From contig JAKSZU010000013.1 in the NCBI GenBank assembly GCA_026018925.1, positions 77,737,791 through 77,801,790 on the forward strand: a stretch of DNA of 64,000 nt, written 5' to 3'. Of the stretch, positions 42,787 through 54,061 are shown in pieces. This DNA comes from Tupaia tana (taxonomy: Eukaryota; Chordata; Mammalia; Scandentia; Tupaiidae). The notes below the pieces were generated by a model, which was not told the DNA's origin, searched no databases, and worked only from the letters and a program-made list of their open reading frames with translations. The position numbers were made by a program, and so were the translations under genes. How positions within the stretch are numbered: the stretch's first letter is position 1; each line of letters starts with the position of its first letter.

Positions 42787-43815
42787 AGACTTGCTGAATG
42801 ATGAACATTATGGAAACTTTGAAGGGGGACCAGAGAAAATCCTGCTTTTCTTACTGCTTTCAAGATAATTACCTTACTGAACACTTTTATATGACTCCCG
42901 TTGGTGTTTTTGATTAAAAAAAAAAAAAAAAAAACTGTACTTGAATCATTCCTGTTTTCAGTCTATAAATACATTATCCAGGAAACTGAATTAGTTGCTA
43001 TGTTAAAATGGGCCACCTTAAGGTTTTAATGGGTAAAGACTCGGTTTGAAAAGTTACTATTGTACTCTGTTTTCTCATTAGCCTTTAGGTGGTACACTAA
43101 GTTTTAACCCCGAAAATAACACAATATTTTTCTTCCTAAGAGTGTACTTGATGGAACACAGAGGATTGATACTAGATTTTGAAACATTAAAGTTATTTGG
43201 ACACATTTTATGATGCATCACGTATACGAACACATCAATTTTCAGTTATATAGAGGATCTTTTTCTTGTCATTCTGTAATATTTGTTTTGAGTTCTTAAT
43301 ATTCATCTTGTGGATTTCATGAAATTTTAACTTAATTGACTTTTTTCTTTGAGAGAGCTATTATTTCATGTGTAATATCTATAAGGAAAATACATTTCAT
43401 CCGGCATATTTTACAAATGATGCCTATATATTTGTAGAAATTGTGTATTTATGCTCATCAAGCTATTAAACATTTCAAGTATATACACCTAGGTCTTCAG
43501 AATTAAGAAAAACTGATTTTAAGGTAGCAGGTTAACCAATACAATTAATGAATGACCTTTATGAGAAAAGGCTAGGAAGATAACTTTTTTTTAGGTTATT
43601 TTTCTATTGTAAAACATTTTCCAGGAAGAGAATATATAAAACTAAAATATAATCAGTCTATTGTTTAAATCGGGTCCTACTGAGAAGTATAAAATTAGTT
43701 TTATAATTTTACAAACTAAAAAAAATTCGAATAGTTAACAATTTCTTAGAAATTGTTCCCCTTAATGAAGATGAAATAAGGCAGTTCAGATAAATAAAAT
43801 TTACAATAATAATAT
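42787..43815. other. Intronic DNA downstream of exon 3, nothing recognised
   Basis: SINE-free, AT-rich, with an A19 run near 42916-42934. Confidence 0.5.
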
Positions 43816-43925
43816 AGAGTGCCATAGTCAACAAGCTTATGATACCACCCTGTGAAGTAGGTGTACCAGAGGCTGAGAGTGAAGCAACTTTCCCAGAAAT
43901 ACTAGTGAAGAGTTGGATATCTAGC
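43816..43925 (-). mobile_element. MIR-like fragment, antisense
   Basis: ACCCTGTGAAGTAGGTGTAC, CAGAGGCTGAGAGTGAAGC. Confidence 0.5.
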
Positions 43926-43947
43926 ACATACTCTGAGCTTTCCTCTT

Positions 43948-44234
43948 TTTTTTTTTTTTAATTATTTTTAGAAGTTTTTGTTTTGTTTTTGCCTTAGAGC
44001 ATGTGTGTTGCTGGGGGTGGTGGTTGGTGGTGGGGAGGGGGACAGAGACAGTGAGAGGGAAAATGAGAACTCACTCCCCAGGGGGATGGCCCCATGATAA
44101 TCCATTCTTCTCCCAGGATCTTGAGCACGCACGCACATGTGCCCGGCATGATCCTCAAGCCACCAGGTCCAGGACTCAAACCATGGTCGGCCATATGGGA
44201 TTCTAGTGAAGTAACTGCTAAGCCATTTGCTGGG
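43948..44234 (-). mobile_element. L-SINE with 17 bp TSD
   Basis: TSD CTCTGAGCTTTCCTCTT at 43931-43947 and CTCTGAGCTTTTCTCTT at 44235-44251. TG-rich segment partly replaced by GGTGGTTGGTGGTGGGG. Confidence 0.93.
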
Positions 44235-44374
44235 CTCTGAGCTTTTCTCTTGATAGGCACTTTGGGAGGCTTGTTTTTATCTGTTCTTCTTGATGGTTGT
44301 ATGAAAAAATTAACACAGATTTTAGACCTTGTATTATTTCTTGTAGCAAGACTCCCTGTATCTTCTCTGTTTCT

Positions 44375-44560
44375 TTTTTTTTCTTAATTTACTTTTCATT
44401 TTGAAATAATTTTAGACTGGTAGAAGTTACAAAAGGAGTACAGGGTGTTCCGTGTATTTTTTTCTGCATATTATTTATGTTGTAAAATATTATCTAACTC
44501 TTTAATGCTATTGACATGTACCAAATAAAAAATATTACCATTTAAATAATTGAGGAAATG
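44375..44560 (-). mobile_element. LINE-1 3' remnant, antisense
   Basis: TCATTTTGAAATAATTTTAG, AGTTACAAAAGGAGTACAGG, GTGTTCCGTGTATTTTT. Confidence 0.6.
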
Positions 44561-44837
44561 AGAGGGAAAATGCTCCTTTCCTAACTTGCCATCTGATGGC
44601 TCCCACTATGCTGTCACCTAGGTGAAGACCACTGTTTATACCTAACCTTACGGTGTTTCGTTTGGTCAGTGCAGCAGATTTCAAGCCCTTGGATTATCTG
44701 ATGTATATTTTGGCCTCTTGCAAAGAGAGACTGCTTATTATTCTGAAAAAGTGCTCACTTTTCCCCGAATGTTTAGCGTAGTTGAGAGCCATTCATGTAC
44801 AGCTGTCGGGAAAATAGTTTCCCAAGTATAGCTATTT

Positions 44838-45027
44838 ATTTTTATTGTTGTTAATTTGCTATAAGACACGTGCACTGTGGAGAGAGACAGAGAGAGAGAG
44901 GAGAGAGAAAATGAGAAAGCCCCCCCCCCCCGGGGGGGGGGGGGGGCGGGGTGGTCACAATACAATCCCTTTTCCTCCATTCTCCTCTCAGGATTTTGGG
45001 CATGAAGGTACACACAATGAGTATTTT
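44838..45027 (-). mobile_element. L-SINE, body half, with C12G15 palindrome
   Basis: GCTATAAGACACGTGCACTG, then 12 C followed by 15 G at 44920-44946, and TTTGGGCATGAAGGTAC. Resumes at 45277. Confidence 0.85.
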
Positions 45028-45276
45028 TTTTCTTTTTGAGAGTTTTTTTCACTATAGGGTGCATGTGCTTGCCAGAAAGATAGACAGAAAGCAAGAAATC
45101 ACTCCCCGGTGGGGGGATGGCCACACTGCAATCCCTTCCCCTCCATTCTCCTCTCAGGATTTTGGGCATTCACGCACACTTGCCTAGCATGAGTTTAAGC
45201 CACCAGGTCTGGGATGCAGACTGTGGTCGACTACATGAGAGTCCAGCGACATTGCCATTATGCCATCTGCTTGTCC
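45028..45276 (-). mobile_element. L-SINE inserted in an L-SINE
   Basis: CACTATAGGGTGCATGTGCT, CACTCCCCGGTGGGGGGATG, CACGCACACTTGCCTAGC, end ATCTGCTTGTCCCC. Host TSD GAGTATTTTTTT / CAGTATGTTTTTT. Confidence 0.85.
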
Positions 45277-45353
45277 CCCAGTATGTTTTTTAAACCACCA
45301 GGTCAGCCATGTGGGATCCAGCTACCTTAACCACCATACAAGTTGCCTGGCCC
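45277..45353 (-). mobile_element. L-SINE, head half, B box deleted
   Basis: CAGTATGTTTTTTAAACCAC then CAGGTCAGCCATGTGGGATC: the antisense B-box segment between CAGGTC and AGCCATG is missing. Ends GTTGCCTGGCCC. Confidence 0.75.
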
Positions 45354-45374
45354 ACAAAGATATAGCTATTTCTT

Positions 45375-45617
45375 TTTTGGAGAGGTTTTTGCTATAGGGC
45401 GCGTGTGCTCGCCAGAAAGACAGAGACAGAAAGCGAGAAATCACCCCCTGGAGGGAATGGCCACACTGCAATCCCTTCTCCTCCATTCTCCTCCCAGGAT
45501 CTTGGGCATGCATGCACACACGCCTTGCGTGAGTTTGAGCTGCTGAGTCCAGGACTTGAATCACGGTCAACTACATGGGAGTCCAGCGACATAGCCATCA
45601 CGCTAACTGCTGGTCCC
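45375..45617 (-). mobile_element. Young L-SINE
   Basis: TATAGGGCGCGTGTGCTCGC, CACCCCCTGGAGGGAATGG, CATGCACACACGCCTTGCG, end CTAACTGCTGGTCCC. TSD TAGCTATTTCTT / TAGAGCTATTTCTT. Confidence 0.92.
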
Positions 45618-46079
45618 AGGTAGAGCTATTTCTTAACTCTCATGTGTGTTTAAAATTCATTTTTGAGCTCTACTTCATTTTGGCAGTATGACTGTCTAGT
45701 GCTAACCCATCTAATACTTTTGTCTGTAAAGGGTAATTTGTTGTAATGAATGATAATTTTTTGAGCATACTTACATTAATTTATGGGGGGTAAGTGTGTA
45801 ATACTTGGATTTGGAAAAAGACAGGAGGGCAGCAGTCTTTGTGTTTGTTACTTTTATTCCATCCTCTTTTCCCTTGCCAGATGCATTGGTTGCCTTCTTT
45901 CATACTTAATTTTCTCATGCTTATTTGGCTTCATTATGAACTCTAGACCCTTTCATAGTGATAGGCCCTTTTATACTGTTTGGAGGGCTATGACCTTGAT
46001 CACTTTCTTTTAACCTTAGCCTCTTCCTGGTACTTATTAGAACCTCCATATGCATTTGTTGAATAAGTCAGTGACTGAC

Positions 46080-46240
46080 TCCTCTAAAATCTCACATATA
46101 GCTCTTTATTGCCTTCATGCATATTGTTTCCTCTATCAGGAAAAAAGAATCCTCCCATCCTTCATGTGGCAAAAATCTACTGATCCTTCCACTCTAAGCA
46201 CAAATGTTCCTTCCCAGAGAGGTCTTCTTTGATTTCATAA
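46080..46240 (+). mobile_element. L2 LINE fragment, sense
   Basis: CACAAATGTTCCTTCCCAGA then GAGGTCTTCTTTGATTTC, parallel to L2 'aatgtcacctccccagagaggccttccctga'. Confidence 0.6.
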
Positions 46241-46385
46241 TTTATTTTTTATTTTTTTTCTTTTATTTCCTTCTCTTTTTTTTTTTTTTAGAGAAAGTGC
46301 TTTAATTTTTTTATATAGTATTTATTTATTTATTATTTTTTAATATTTTTATTTTTAGAATTAATTTTTTTCATTTCTTTTTCTT
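46241..46385. repeat. T-rich/AT-rich low-complexity
   Basis: T runs and TATTTATTTATTTATT; perhaps remnants of antisense SINE tails. Confidence 0.7.
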
Positions 46386-46519
46386 CCATACATTCAATCA
46401 CATTATTATTTGTCTTACAAAATGGATATTTCAACAGATGAACATTTCATAATTTAAATCAATTATGCCAACTCATTCTCTGCATATCGTGTAATTTTTT
46501 GAGTTTGTTATATTACATT

Positions 46520-46645
46520 ATGTATGTCCCACCTAGTGCAGTGAGAGGAAACGAGGTCTGATTTATTCACTGTTATATCCTTACGGCCTTGCCCAGTGCC
46601 AAAAGCCTAGTAGGCACTCAGTTATATTCTTGTTGAATGGACAGA
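46520..46645 (+). mobile_element. L2 3' end, sense
   Basis: TTATTCACTGTTATATCCTT, GCCCAGTGCCAAAAGCC, TAGTAGGCACTCAGTTATAT, TTGTTGAATGG. Confidence 0.75.
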
Positions 46646-46930
46646 TGAATTTATTTCCTTGGATATGTTCTAAGAAGTGAATTACCGAATCAGAGGATCT
46701 AAATATTTTAAGATTATCAATGCATATCGCTGAATGGCTTTCCATAGAGACTGTTCCATTTACATTCCCACCAACAGTGTCTAAGATTGCGCTATCTTTG
46801 CTAGTATTATTAGTTTTATTCTTTACTAATTTGTTAGACCAAAAATGGTGTTTTATAGTTTTAATTTGCATGTCTTTGATTATTAATGAGTGTGAACCTC
46901 TTTCCCCACATTTGTTAGCCTCTCATGAAG
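46646..46930 (-). mobile_element. LINE-1 ORF2 end, antisense, decayed
   Basis: AAGTGAATTACCGAATCAGA, GACTGTTCCATTTACATTCC, CACCAACAGTGTCTAAG, TTTTAATTTGCATGTCTTTG, AATGAGTGTGAACC: antisense order of the L1 ORF2 C-terminus. Confidence 0.75.
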
Positions 46931-46999
46931 ACTGTTGTGTTAACGTATCTATTTTTGGTCTTATCTCAAATCTGCTCCAGCATTTATATCATGATAGGA

Positions 47000-47220
47000 T
47001 TAAGTTCTTGGAAACAGGGCTTTTATTTTGTCATTTCTCTGCTCAAGAGCCTCTGTCTTTCCACACTTCCCACAGTCCAGACCTGTTTCACCTATTCTAT
47101 CTCTTCTTGCTCGGCCTCAGTGTGGAATTATGGTCTGTGGCATTCAATTGAATCTGCCTCTGTGCACTTCCTTATACCTGTCTGCTGATGTGAATTCTTG
47201 AAATACTTAGGAGTCTAATC
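47000..47220 (+). mobile_element. L2-like fragment, sense
   Basis: CACTTCCCACAGTCCAGACC and CTGCCTCTGTGCACTTCCTT weakly match L2 wording. Contributes to a spurious 143-codon frame. Confidence 0.35.
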
Positions 47221-47369
47221 TCTTTACGACATGCTTACTACCATCCTTATTCTGTAGTGAGCTTTCCTTTCCTTTGGTTTTCTAAACTTTTCTATCATAT
47301 ACTTGTATTTTTTTAACCTATAATTTGCTCTCTAATTATATTGTGTATTTCTCATCTGTTTGTATTAAT

Positions 47370-47925
47370 TATCAGTTGCTAAGTTACAGTATTGTCATAA
47401 GCTCAGTGGCTTAAAGTAATTATTATTACTTACTTATTATCTCAGTTCCTGAGAGTTGAGGATCTGGACATAGCTTTCCTGGGTCTTTAGTTTCAGTGTC
47501 CCTCACAAGCCTGCAGTTAAGTTGTTGGTCAGGGCTGGAGTTTCATCCGAGGCTCAACTGTTCCCTTCCAAGATCATGAGATTGTTAACAATACAGTTCC
47601 TCGAGGATTGTTATACTGAAGACCTTAGGCTCTTATTCACTGTCACTCATGGCCCCCGTCAGTGCATGCTCTGTGGTCACCTCCATTTGGCAACTTACTT
47701 CATTGCAGCAAACAAGGGAGAACATTAGTAGAGAGTCCTCTAGCAAGACAGAAGTTACAGTCTTACGTAATAGAATCACGAATGTGCTGTCTGCTGCCTT
47801 TGCCATATTCCACTGGTTAGAAGTCCAGCCACAGGTCCCATCCAAACTAAAGGAGAATAGATTACACAAGGGCTTGAATTTGGAGGCAGAGATTACTGGA
47901 ACATTTTAGAGTCTGCCCGACTCTC
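47370..47925 (+). mobile_element. Ancient eutherian repeat, class uncertain, copy 1
   Basis: Ordered blocks TTATCAGTTGCTAAGTTACA, AAGCTCAGTGGCTTAAAG, GGTCAGGGCTGGAGTTTCAT, CAAGATCATGAGATTG, AGCAAGACAGAAGTTACAG, AGAAGTCCAGCCACAGGTCC, AGATTACACAAGGGC. This is a widespread eutherian repeat layout that I recognise but cannot class as LTR or LINE with confidence. Confidence 0.6.
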
Positions 47926-47929
47926 TCCC

Positions 47930-48453
47930 TCGAACATCATGTTTCCTATAACTTTCAGATTTGAGCACCTAGGAGTTATATATAATAAGGGTTTATTTAA
48001 TTACAATTCAAAAAGAAGGAGAGAGAAAAATTAGGAGAGAAATACCTTTGACCTATTTTGGATATTTAAACTACGAAGATGACTACAGGAATTCTATTAG
48101 CGGTAAAGAAAAAGCCGTGTTTTATTTCTTTATCATTCTAATTGTAATGTGTTTTTATTTACTGTAGTAATAAGGATGTAGAGGAAAATGGTAGATATTG
48201 TTTTCAGGAAGAAGCTGGCTTCAAATGGATTATGTTCCCAAAGCTGATTTTTAAATTGGTTGCTTGACACGTATAGAACTTTTCTGCATAGAAACAATGC
48301 TATAAATAAGGTTTCGTGTCTGGGTCAACTCTGAGAAGCTTATTTATCATAGAACTGTGAAGTGCTAGAGGTAAAAGGAATCTTGACATTATCTAGTATG
48401 TACCCACCATAAAGCCATCGAGTATTCGTGGGTGCCAACTAAAGCTTGGAAAG
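47930..48453. other. Intronic DNA, nothing recognised
   Basis: The part near 48350-48420 may be an ancient fragment like 30505-30650. Confidence 0.4.
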
Positions 48454-48464
48454 AAGAATGACTT

Positions 48465-48726
48465 TTTTTTAAGGGAGACTTTTGCTAATTTTTGTTATAG
48501 AGTGTGTGCACTCACCAGAGAAACAGAAACAGAGACAGAAAGTGAGAAATTACCCCCTGGGGGATGGCCACACCACAATCCTTTCTCTTCCATTCTCCTC
48601 TTGGGATGTTGGGCATGCATTCACACGTGCCTGGCATGAGTTTTAAGCCAGTGGGTCTGGTACTTAGACCTGTGGCTGGCCATGTGGGAGTCCAGCAACA
48701 TAACTGTTACGCCACCTGCTGGTCCC
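48465..48726 (-). mobile_element. L-SINE with TSD AAGAATGACTT
   Basis: TSD at 48454-48464 and 48727-48737, identical. TACCCCCTGGGGGATGG palindrome; end CACCTGCTGGTCCC. Confidence 0.93.
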
Positions 48727-48737
48727 AAGAATGACTT

Positions 48738-49805
48738 GTTTTGTCACTAAGCCATGGCAATTATATTTTACAGAACATGGTTATGACTTGTAGCCATTTT
48801 TTGGCAGTAGAGAGTGGGGTGCTAGTAATATATTTTGAATCCTCACTGGCAATTCCAGGCTTATCTCTTCTGCTACATTCCAGATTGTCTACAATTTTCA
48901 CATCTATTACTAAGTAGTTTAACAGTGTATGCATTGGTTTTTAGATAGAAAATGATTATTCTCAGAGAAGAAGCTGCCTGTCTTCCATATCAGTTTGGAC
49001 AGATCAGGGATGTTCCTATTTAGTTATAAGATATCTGAATTACTGGATGTGGAACTGTGTGGGGACAGGTGGTCTAACTTTGTTGGCCTCTGTGGAGATC
49101 AGAGTAAGAGTGGGGGTGTTGTGTTTCTTCCATTGATGTTCTCTTGTCCTGGATGCCTGGAGATGGAAGGGGATTTAGTAAAGTGTCAATAGCTCTCAGC
49201 GTGTGCATAGGTCATTCATTGTAAAGCTGGGCGATGGTAAACAGGGAAATGCTTTTAATATTTTCTATATAGACATATAATTATTAGAACTCTGCCCTCC
49301 ATTCTGCAAACAACAGGGCTTCATGTCCACTTTCTTCGTTACTTTCAAGAAATTTTTCTATTACATCTAATCAATATAGATTTTTTGGTAGGGTTTCTGA
49401 AGATTCATTTTTGCACAAATTGAATGTTCTCCTTTGTCTTTTCATTTTTCTTCTAAGGAAGCCATTTAAAGTCCCAGCTACTTAGATGTATCTGCAGCCC
49501 TAAAATGCTTCTAAATTTCAAATAATCAGTAGTTACAGGTTGTAAATGAACTAGAGGTCTGAAGAGGGTAATGACATCTATGTATGAGTAATATCTATAT
49601 GGAGGGTATTTCATTTGAGAACTTTTTCAATTTTCTGCATCATCTTTAGCAAGATACTTAGTGAAAACAATCAGTGTTAGTGTTTGTTTGTTTTTTCCCT
49701 CTCTCTCTTAATAGTTCTCATTCCTCAGAAGCCTAAAGCCTAGAATGTTTATACTGAAGGGCCCTTTAAGTTCATTGAGCATCTTCAGTTTATGGGTGAA
49801 AAAAT
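48738..49805. other. Intronic DNA, nothing recognised
   Basis: No named repeat; a 65-codon frame (48995-49192) has no motif. Confidence 0.5.
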
Positions 49806-49810
49806 GGGTC

Positions 49811-50022
49811 AGGGGCTGGATGGTGCACCGTAATAAAATCTGATGCTCTGTGAGGCTGACCCATGTGGAAGAGTTCTGGGTTTATGTGTAGAGACTTCCC
49901 TGAATGAGCTGGGCACCTGTGTGCCCATGGACTGGGCTGTCAGTAAACTGTGGCATTGGGATTCTGCTGGAGGTGCTGTCTTTCTCTAACTCATGGAAGA
50001 AATAAATAAACTTTAAAAGAAA
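49811..50022 (+). mobile_element. B-SINE
   Basis: AGGGGCTGGATGGTGCACCG head, GTTCTGGGTTTATG, GGGCACCTGTGTGCCCATGG, CTTTCTCTAACTCATGGAAG, AAATAAATAAAC tail. Confidence 0.68.
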
Positions 50023-50115
50023 CTGAGGTCTAGGAAACATGAATGACTTGATAAAGACTAGTAATTGCAGATTAGCACTAGCACTCTACTCTGACGCTCA
50101 GTCTAGTCCTCTTTT

Positions 50116-50368
50116 TTTTTTTTTTTTTTTTTGGAGAGGTGTTTACTATAGGGCGCGTGTGCTCGCCAGACAGACAGAGAGACAGAGAGACAGAAAGCGA
50201 AAAATCAGATGGCCACGCCGCAATCCCTTCTCCTCCATTCTCCTCTTGGGATATTGGGCACGCACGCACACGCGTCCGGCGTGAGTTTTAAGCCACCGGG
50301 TCTGGGACTCGAACTGTGGTCGACTACATGGGAGTCCAGTGACAGCCATTACGCTAACTGCTGGTCCC
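50116..50368 (-). mobile_element. Young L-SINE lacking the C/G palindrome
   Basis: TSD CAGTCTAGTCCTCTTT at 50099-50114 and 50369-50384, identical. Retains TAGGGCGCGTGTGCTCGCC and ACGCGTCCGGCG. The segment CACCCCCCAGGGGG is missing: AAAAATCAGATGGCC runs on directly. Confidence 0.95.
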
Positions 50369-50384
50369 CAGTCTAGTCCTCTTT

Positions 50385-51309
50385 GCATTATATACTGTGC
50401 TGTCTCCAGTGAGCTCTGTAGTAAATCCAGTTTCCCATTTTTTCACTTTTTTTTCCCTCTTAAGGGTGAAAGGAACTTTCAGAAGAACATGGAAAGACGG
50501 TGGAGCAAGTTATATAAATTAATAAAGTCATAACTAAAGCAACTTTGAACAGAATCAATTTACAAAGGCTTTGAATAAATGGAGACAATCTTGTCTATTT
50601 CCTTTGCTACTAGATTGAGAATGATGATAATGATCTCTGTTATTCTCATTTCATATTTGGATATTTAAACACTTACTGAAAAACACCTAGCTTAAAACTG
50701 AAAACGTTACTTTTTAGTAAGGTAGTTCATGTTTAATAGACGATAGTGTTATTTTAGAGAAACTCTCCATTTTTATACTCTCTACATGGATACAGATCAG
50801 AACTTTAGTGGCCAGTGATCCCTCTTTAACTTCCAGAGTCATACAGGTTTGATTTCTCTAGCTCAATCTACCCCATGATTGCCCATTAGCTTACTCATTG
50901 ATATAAAGGATTGTTTAAGTGAGTTGGTAGTGATATTGTGCCAATAGAGGGAATGTGTTCACTCTAAATGATTGCCAGAATTTCTGGACCTGTGCTATAA
51001 TATATAACCATCTATTTTAGGGAGAACGTTTTCCCTTTTTTAATGTGTAAAAGATGCCTCTTTTGAAGACTTAAGAATTAATCTCATTGACTGTGCATAC
51101 CTGTCCCTGTTTGAAAAAGAACTAGAAAAATAAGAAAAAAAAATTGCTAAAAGACTTGCTTTGAGGGTTTTTATCAGCTAAGTACAGTTCTTCATGTTTA
51201 TGTGACTAGGATTTATTTTTATTTCTCTTCCTCCTAGTGGTTTAAATCAGATTGCTGTTTACGGAATGATTACCTTTTGCCATTCTTCAGAATTCTGTCT
51301 ATTGTTTGA
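50385..51309. other. Intronic DNA, nothing recognised
   Basis: First part of a SINE-poor stretch (50.4-53.7 kb); no named repeat in this portion. Confidence 0.5.
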
Positions 51310-51690
51310 TTTAGCCCTCAGCAAATGTTCGTTGAAGATCAACTGTGTGCTAGGGCCTCTATTAGGAATAATAAAATAGAACTCACCTAAATGGCTGAAA
51401 AAAGGAGTTTGATTAAATACATTAACTCCTTCATGAACTATATTTCTTGGTTATCTTCTTTGGGTTAGGGATTTGAGATTATACTCGAGCAAAACAGGCA
51501 CATTTTTAATCTCATGGTAATTTCAATCTAGTAGAGAATACAGAACTTAAAAAAATATATAATCACAAATTATTGTAGCTGTAAGAAATCTTATGAAGAG
51601 AGAGGTACAGGGCATAAGAGAATAGTCATATTGACAGGACCTGGCCTAGTTAGAAGCAATATGGAGTAGGTAGAAGTGATGCTGTAGAAA
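51310..51690 (-). mobile_element. L2 LINE fragment, antisense
   Basis: TGTTCGTTGAAGATCAACTG, TGTGCTAGGGCCTCTATTAG, TTTCAATCTAGTAGAGAATA, TTATTGTAGCTGTAAG: reversed L2 3' end and upstream. Confidence 0.6.
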
Positions 51691-52140
51691 TATATTCATT
51701 AACATGGAATATTTACATAACATTATTAAGGAACAAGTAGGATATAAGGCAGTATATATTGATGGTTTTGTATGCATACACACACACACGAAAAAAGTAT
51801 AGAATGACATGAAAATTAAGTGTGGTTAACGGTTACATTATGGATAGTTTTTATTTTGTTTTATATTTACCTTTTTTTCTAAGTTTTCCACAATCAATAA
51901 TGAAAAAAGTTGAAAAGAAAAAAAGATATTTATCGTTTCTGTCCCTGAAATACTTGCATTATAGTGAGGAAGACAGAATAAACATTATTATAGTGCAATG
52001 CAGAACATTATGCTAAAAGTAAAAGTGTTATCTATGGAAAACTGAGTAAGTCTAGTTTCTGGGGTTCCTAACAGCAGACTGGTGGGGAGAGGAATGTAAG
52101 GCAATTTCATGGTAGTACTGGACCCACTGTTGTATAAAGG

Positions 52141-52219
52141 GGCTCAAAAAGTTTGTGGAAAAAATGAAATTAAAATTTGATTCTTCCATGGACACATTTT
52201 CCATGAACGTTTTGAAGAT
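52141..52219 (+). mobile_element. Mariner-like MITE, family 2, short form
   Basis: Ends GCTCAAAAAGTTTGTGGAAA and (reverse complement) CTTCAAAACGTTCATGGAAA form the inverted repeats. Confidence 0.65.
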
Positions 52220-52750
52220 ATGTATTAGTTTTGTATTGTTGCTGTAACAAATTACCAGAAACTAAGCATTTTAAAGCAACAGGATTCCATAAATCAGAAG
52301 ACCATGCACATCAGGCTGTTGCTGGTTCTCTGCTCCAGGTTTCAAAAGGCTGAAATAAAAGTGTCAGTAGGACTGGGATCCTTTCTTGAGGCTCTGAGAA
52401 ATGACTCTTTTCCAAGCTTATCCAGACTGTTGACTGAATTCAGGTCTATGTGGCTGTAGGACTGAGACCTATTTATTTGCTAGCTATCGGCTAGAAGTCA
52501 TTCTCAGCTTCCAGAGACAGCTTTGATTCGAGAAGACTTCATAAAGTTCACAAAATCAAAGTACAAGTTTATTATGGTTGCAAAAATTTTTGAAATCCAT
52601 GCATAACCTTTTTCATAATGAACTTTCTGAAGATTAATTATATAGCTGGTGTGCTATGACTCATGGTCCCTTTTCTTCAGTAACATTGGTTCAAATCCTT
52701 CTTATTCTTGAATCTCTGGCCACCTCATCTTCAGAGCAGCATCTTGGTTC
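52220..52750 (+). mobile_element. Ancient eutherian repeat, class uncertain, copy 2
   Basis: GTTGCTGTAACAAATTACCA, AACTAAGCATTTTAAAGC, GGCTGTTGCTGGTTCTCTGC, TTGACTGAATTCAGG, CTGGCCACCTCATCTTCAG. Same family layout as 47370-47925, interrupted by the MITE at 52534. Confidence 0.55.
52534..52634 (+). mobile_element. Mariner-like MITE, family 2
   Basis: Ends GACTTCATAAAGTTCACAAA and, on the opposite strand, AATCTTCAGAAAGTTCATTA; shares the internal GTTGCAAAAA, GAAATCCATGCATA with 60261-60386. Confidence 0.68.
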
Positions 52751-53711
52751 CAGGTTGTACAGGGAGTTTGAAGAATTTCTCATCCCATAACTGGGGGTTG
52801 TGGTACAGAATAATTTTAGTCCGAGTTTTCGAGCTCCAGTTAGGTGGGGCGAGGGCTCAGGGGAAAGTCAAATAAAGTGAGTCTCTGAAAAGAGGGTACA
52901 TAATGGTGCTTGGGGAGAAGCTGGTGAATGAATGGTCAAGTGGGTTTTTGGGCTGCGAGGTGGCTGCAAAAGTCCATCTTACAGCAAGGATGGGAGTCCA
53001 ATTAGAATTCTAAGCTTAGTTCTTGTTGATTAAGGAGTACTATGGACTAAGTCTACAGGTTGGAATTGTTGGAGGCCAGGCCAAGGCCAGGTGGAAGGGC
53101 ACACAGAGGAAGGATCCCCTGATTCTTGTGTAGTTCTAGAAGCTTAGAAGAGAAGAAGTACACTAGCACATTGTCCATTGCACTGGTGCTGGAACTTTAT
53201 AGTGATTGACTGAGGTATACTTCAGAGCAGCTCAGTAGTTCACTGCTTGTACCCACTATAAGGAACAAATTTAAGCCAATGGAAATTTTGAAAAAGCCTC
53301 TACAGAATTTGGAAAGTTTTTAAAAAACCTTTGACATTTTGACTTTGCTTTGGGAGTGAGCACTCTCATCTTCTCTTTCTCCTGTCAGGTAGTCTGATTC
53401 CAGCATTAACCTGCCACCTCTCCTCATTTAGTTTAACATGAGAAGGAACAACTTAAATAGATACCTCACTTGAACTTGCATTTATGGACTTACTTTCCCG
53501 CAAATTTGCAAGCATTCAAAAAGAGTAAGACTTAACAGTGTTCTAAATAGAAACTTACTGTTTACTCTCTAAATTTTTTTTTTCATAGAAAGTATTAGAA
53601 GCTATAAAATTGATAGCTAAATTTTCAGAAGGTTAATTCATGGAGGCATTTTTCGAAAAAAATTTTTGGGCATACTTTGTGACCACACTGCTCTTTATTC
53701 TAAAAATTGTA
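52751..53711. other. Intronic DNA, nothing recognised
   Basis: The stretch 52780-53200 is richer in G+C than its flanks (GTTAGGTGGGGCGAGGGCTC); no repeat named. Confidence 0.45.
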
Positions 53712-53918
53712 CGTTTTTTAATTTGCACTCACCGGAGAGACAGAGCCAGAGAGAGAGAAAAGTAAGAAAGCACAGCCCCCCCAGGTGAGCAGGGGGAAGG
53801 ATGGCAGTCCCTTCCTTGAGATTTTGAACAGGCATGCACATACCCTCTGTGTGTTTCACAAACCATCAGGTCCAGGTCTCAAACTGCATAGTTGGCCAAG
53901 TGGAATCACCTGGCTCTT
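53712..53918 (-). mobile_element. L-SINE, old, truncated head
   Basis: TTTGCACTCACCGGAGAGAC, AGCCCCCCCAGGTGAGCAGG, CAGGCATGCACATACCC, GGTCTCAAACTG. Confidence 0.7.
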
Positions 53919-54061
53919 GCCTGAAATTTTAAACTCTTTATAAAGGTAACATTTATATTGTCAGTACAATTATGCCTCTAGAATAATACTTGGCTATGGA
54001 TAATTCTGCTAGCAATTTGAAAGACAAGAACCAGTCACATACCTTAGAAAAAGTAGGAGTT

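Noticed and set aside
46720..47151. 143-codon sense frame
   Set aside because: Starts inside an antisense L1 fragment and runs into L2-like sequence; not a gene.
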